Origin: Prinia subflava
Taxonomy: Eukaryota; Chordata; Aves; Passeriformes; Cisticolidae
Length of the DNA: 64,000 bases
Direction: 5' to 3'
Assembly (NCBI RefSeq): GCF_021018805.1
Contig: NC_086248.1
Coordinates: 50,411,485 to 50,475,484, forward strand
The notes beneath the pieces are model-generated. The model made no database searches. It saw only the letters and a program-made list of their open reading frames with translations, and was not told the DNA's origin. Below are positions 61,116-64,000 of the stretch, piece by piece (within the stretch, counting starts at the first letter, position 1; every line of letters begins with the position of its first letter). A program made the translations under genes and the position numbers.

Positions 61116-64000
61116 ATGCTGATAATCAAGAATCTGAATTAGGACAAATTCTTCTTTTGGGATCAGGCTTGATGTCCAAAGGGAAAATAACTAACTGAGA
61201 GCACCCATGGTGTTCCATCCCAAAGATCTAGCTTTATAGATGCACATTATTCACAATAAGAACACAACAGCAACACAGTTTTCTAGGATGAAGGAAAAGA
61301 GAACAAACTCATGTTTTTGTATTGTTGTCTTCTTGCAAGAAGACTGCTTGCTCACCTGCAACTGGTTGAATTCCTTTATCATTTTTGTGCCCCTTTAAAG
61401 AACGCACTGTTTTCCTGGGTGTTAAGGGAGTCCTGTCCTCTGAGATGCATGTTATAGAGAACATGTTACCAGTATTTTAAAGGGTTCAGACAGTTTAGGA
61501 AGTAAGACCAAAAGAGCCTGCTTACATTAGGTCAGAACAAGTCCATCATATAAGATAAGGAACAGGAAAGACCAGACAGACCAAAGAGTTTGCAGCATCA
61601 GACTACCTTGCAGTATTTTGCAGAGAATTAATTAGGTAAATTTTGCTGTCTAAAGCAGGGGAAATCAGACACAGTACCAGTCTATTTGGGAGCCTTGTCA
61701 GTCTCTTCAAAGAGAAAATTTGTCTGTATATCAAATCCAGCAATCAGCATAGCTTTGTGACCAAGACACAACAGCCAACCTGAGAGGGTTTTCACTATGT
61801 AATTTCACTTTTTTGATAGGATGAATATGAGAAATCATACAGGAAAAGATAATAAACACATTAGACATATGACAAGGAAAATCCCTCCCTGAGTCCCCTG
61901 ATGGACTGAGAAGGATATGCTAGAAGGAAATTTGACATGTTGACAACTCACAGACATAAGACTACCTTATATCTTTGTAATTGTGTCCCAGGAAGGCTGG
62001 AGCAGATAATACTGTGTGACTTTGAAATCATGGGATACCAGACCGTTTCACACATGATTTTCATTGCTGTTTGAGTTTCAGATGCTGAAGATGTATCTGG
62101 ATGGCTGTAATGTTTACACAGTGTGTGCACTGGGTCTTGTTTGAGCTGTCGTGGAGTTTAAACCCTGAGCTAACTTGGCTTGGTAAGTGTACCTATGTAC
62201 TGGAGCTGCACAGGGGTAGGAGAAGGAAAACATGGAGCAAAATGCATACAGATTATCTATGGCTCCACAAAGGACATAAAAAGATAAGTTTGTGCTATTT
62301 CTAAAGTAGTCTTCACATAATTAGGTAGCATAGACAATGTATTTTTTTTACCTATAGGCACTTTTCAGTATGAAGTACATGCGTATATCAGCTTCCATCC
62401 TCTCTACTCCCCTAAATATCTGGTTTGGTTTCCACTTACTTTTACAGCTTGCTAACGTATCAAGCTTGGCATGTCAAGAGCATGAGTTCCAAAGAAATGC
62501 ACATAAGAGTATGTATTTAAAAGCAATTTAGCACACATAAGGAAGTAACCAAGTCCTACTAGGACTTTCCAATGTTACTAGCTACTGAAATCCCCATGAA
62601 ATCCTCTTAGGTGGTATTTGTACTTTCAGGTATACAAAAATGGTCTCTAGCTTTAAGCAAGGCTGCAGTATAAAAAACTGTTTGATTTATAAGTGATTTA
62701 ACAGAATCCTGAATGTATTTGACATGAAGATTTCAGAAAATAATTGCTTAGTTTCAGAAGACATCCTTTTGGGGTTGGCTAGCTTAACATATTCCTAAAA
62801 AAATATTTACGACAATGGGAAAAGCTCAGATGGAGAGTTGTTCAGACTATTATGTTGCCACCAAGAACTGTTTTTTTGCTGTTTCCAGGGATATCAAGTT
62901 TAGACTTAACCAATGTATATTCATTTAAAATCCAGATTTGTCCTGAGCATTAGGTAATTTCCCATCAAAAATGAAGGACGAGCTTTATAACTGTAATTTG
63001 AGAGCTGCTGATGGATTCACATTTTACTGAGTTAGAGAACTAGTATGTTTTATCTGAGCGTTTTGTATGCAAATTCTCAATTTTTCAACAGAACCATTCA
63101 AAAAAAAAAAAAAAAAAAAAGACAAGTCCTTCTAAAAAATGAAAGGAAGACACCCAAAAATCTACTGAAGATACATGTTTTTTCCCAAAAAAACTTGAGA
63201 GGGAATTTGGACTTTCTTTGCCTTCAATATAACTGGGCTGTAGAGCAAACTGAAGAAACAAAAATGAAGGCATAAAACCTGCCCCAAACAATCCAACTGA
63301 AATTTAAGCACAATTCCCAGCGAGGCATTAGTGTGTGTTTGAAATAATATCTTGCATAGAGCAACTCATGCCTTCTGTTCACAAACTCTGAAGCTCTGAA
63401 TTACACACAGTATCCTGCAAACAAATATTTTGTATCCCAGTGATCGTCCACTTCTGCATCTCAAGAATTTAAGCAAATCAGGTAATCTGTAAAACATTAA
63501 AACCTGCTCAGCACCATCAGGAAAGTCAACATTTGGACTCAAGGACTGGTATTCAGAGATTCTGGTTACAACATCATTGTAGCTTGCTATGCACTAGTAA
63601 TGGAGCTACCACTCCCTGTTTCTCTCCCAGGGGGGCAAAACACTCTCCCAGCTAACACAAATCAGGAGGCTTGCTGAGTTGCTGTTGGCAAGGCACTTTT
63701 CAGACCCTCTGGTAGAAGGTCTGTTCTGAATGCTGTGTTTCATCAATATACAGATTATAAAGCATATTTGTCAGATGGTGGCAGGTTTTGATCTATGGTC
63801 TAAAAGTAATCAGATCCCAGAATATTTTGCAGGGGCAAGACTTCAAGAGAAATTACTCTTGATGGAGCACCTTAGACAAGCAACCCATTTTTACATGTTA
63901 ATTTACATGCTGAAGCACAATATAAATGTTAAAATCCTAGATGACTTTGGAGCAGAAGAAAAATGTTCTCTTGTACTCCCTTCTGATCCAAACTTACGTA
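61116..64000. other. AT-rich sequence, no gene recognised
   Basis: No coding or named-repeat signal up to the end of the window, apart from an A run at 63100-63120. Confidence 0.55.
63100..63120. repeat. Poly(A) run, 21 bases
   Basis: Uninterrupted A run with no AATAAA or recognised retrocopy body upstream. Confidence 0.95.

Noticed and set aside
63100..63120. Poly(A) run as the tail of a processed retrocopy
   Set aside because: No polyadenylation signal and no recognisable gene body upstream.
1..64000. tRNA, rRNA, CRISPR array or bacterial-type operon
   Set aside because: No cloverleaf with conserved internal promoter boxes, no rRNA core sequence and no regularly spaced repeats with unique spacers were seen.

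Overview
The window reads as bird nuclear DNA, most likely from a songbird-like lineage. It is AT-rich and carries many CR1 LINE pieces, often with the 3' tail around ATTCTATG. It also carries avian-type ERVK and ERVL-like LTRs, and no L1, Alu or other mammalian-type repeat was recognised. I find no convincing host protein-coding gene, tRNA, rRNA or CRISPR array. It looks like intergenic or deep intronic sequence in which the recognisable features are transposable elements and simple repeats.

Layout. Positions 1-13486 are mostly unrecognised sequence interrupted by one intact solo LTR in minus orientation (6020-6443), with a perfect 6-bp target duplication. Positions 13487-18410 form a repeat cluster: an old ERVL-type LTR, a second avian LTR-retrotransposon-derived block, two CR1 fragments facing each other, and another LTR with a short piece after it. 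Positions 18411-38143 are mostly unrecognised, with CR1 fragments near 24.4, 29.2, 30.0 and 34 kb, a palindromic old repeat near 28.6 kb, a GC-rich block at 26.3-26.7 kb and a small strong hairpin at 26.85 kb.

The centrepiece is 38144-41029, a complete young ERVK-type element of only 2.9 kb. It has two near-identical LTRs, a TTTCTG target duplication on both sides, a lysine-like primer binding site and a purine-rich tract before the 3' LTR. It has no recognisable gag, pol or env. Its interior is a very GC-rich block followed by AT-rich DNA containing a plausible splice donor and acceptor that would join two short open segments in frame. It therefore looks like a non-autonomous provirus that carries foreign or heavily remodelled cargo and would have to be mobilised by enzymes made elsewhere.

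Positions 41030-64000 hold more CR1 copies (41.8, 51.5, 53.0-54.0, 56.1-56.8 and 60.9 kb), a possible LTR piece at 52.6-53.0 kb, and notable simple repeats. The main ones are 74 uninterrupted CCCTT units at 48365-48734 (AAGGG on the minus strand) and a 62-base T run at 55539-55600. Most long open frames here come from GC-rich, repeat or CR1 sequence and are not listed as genes.
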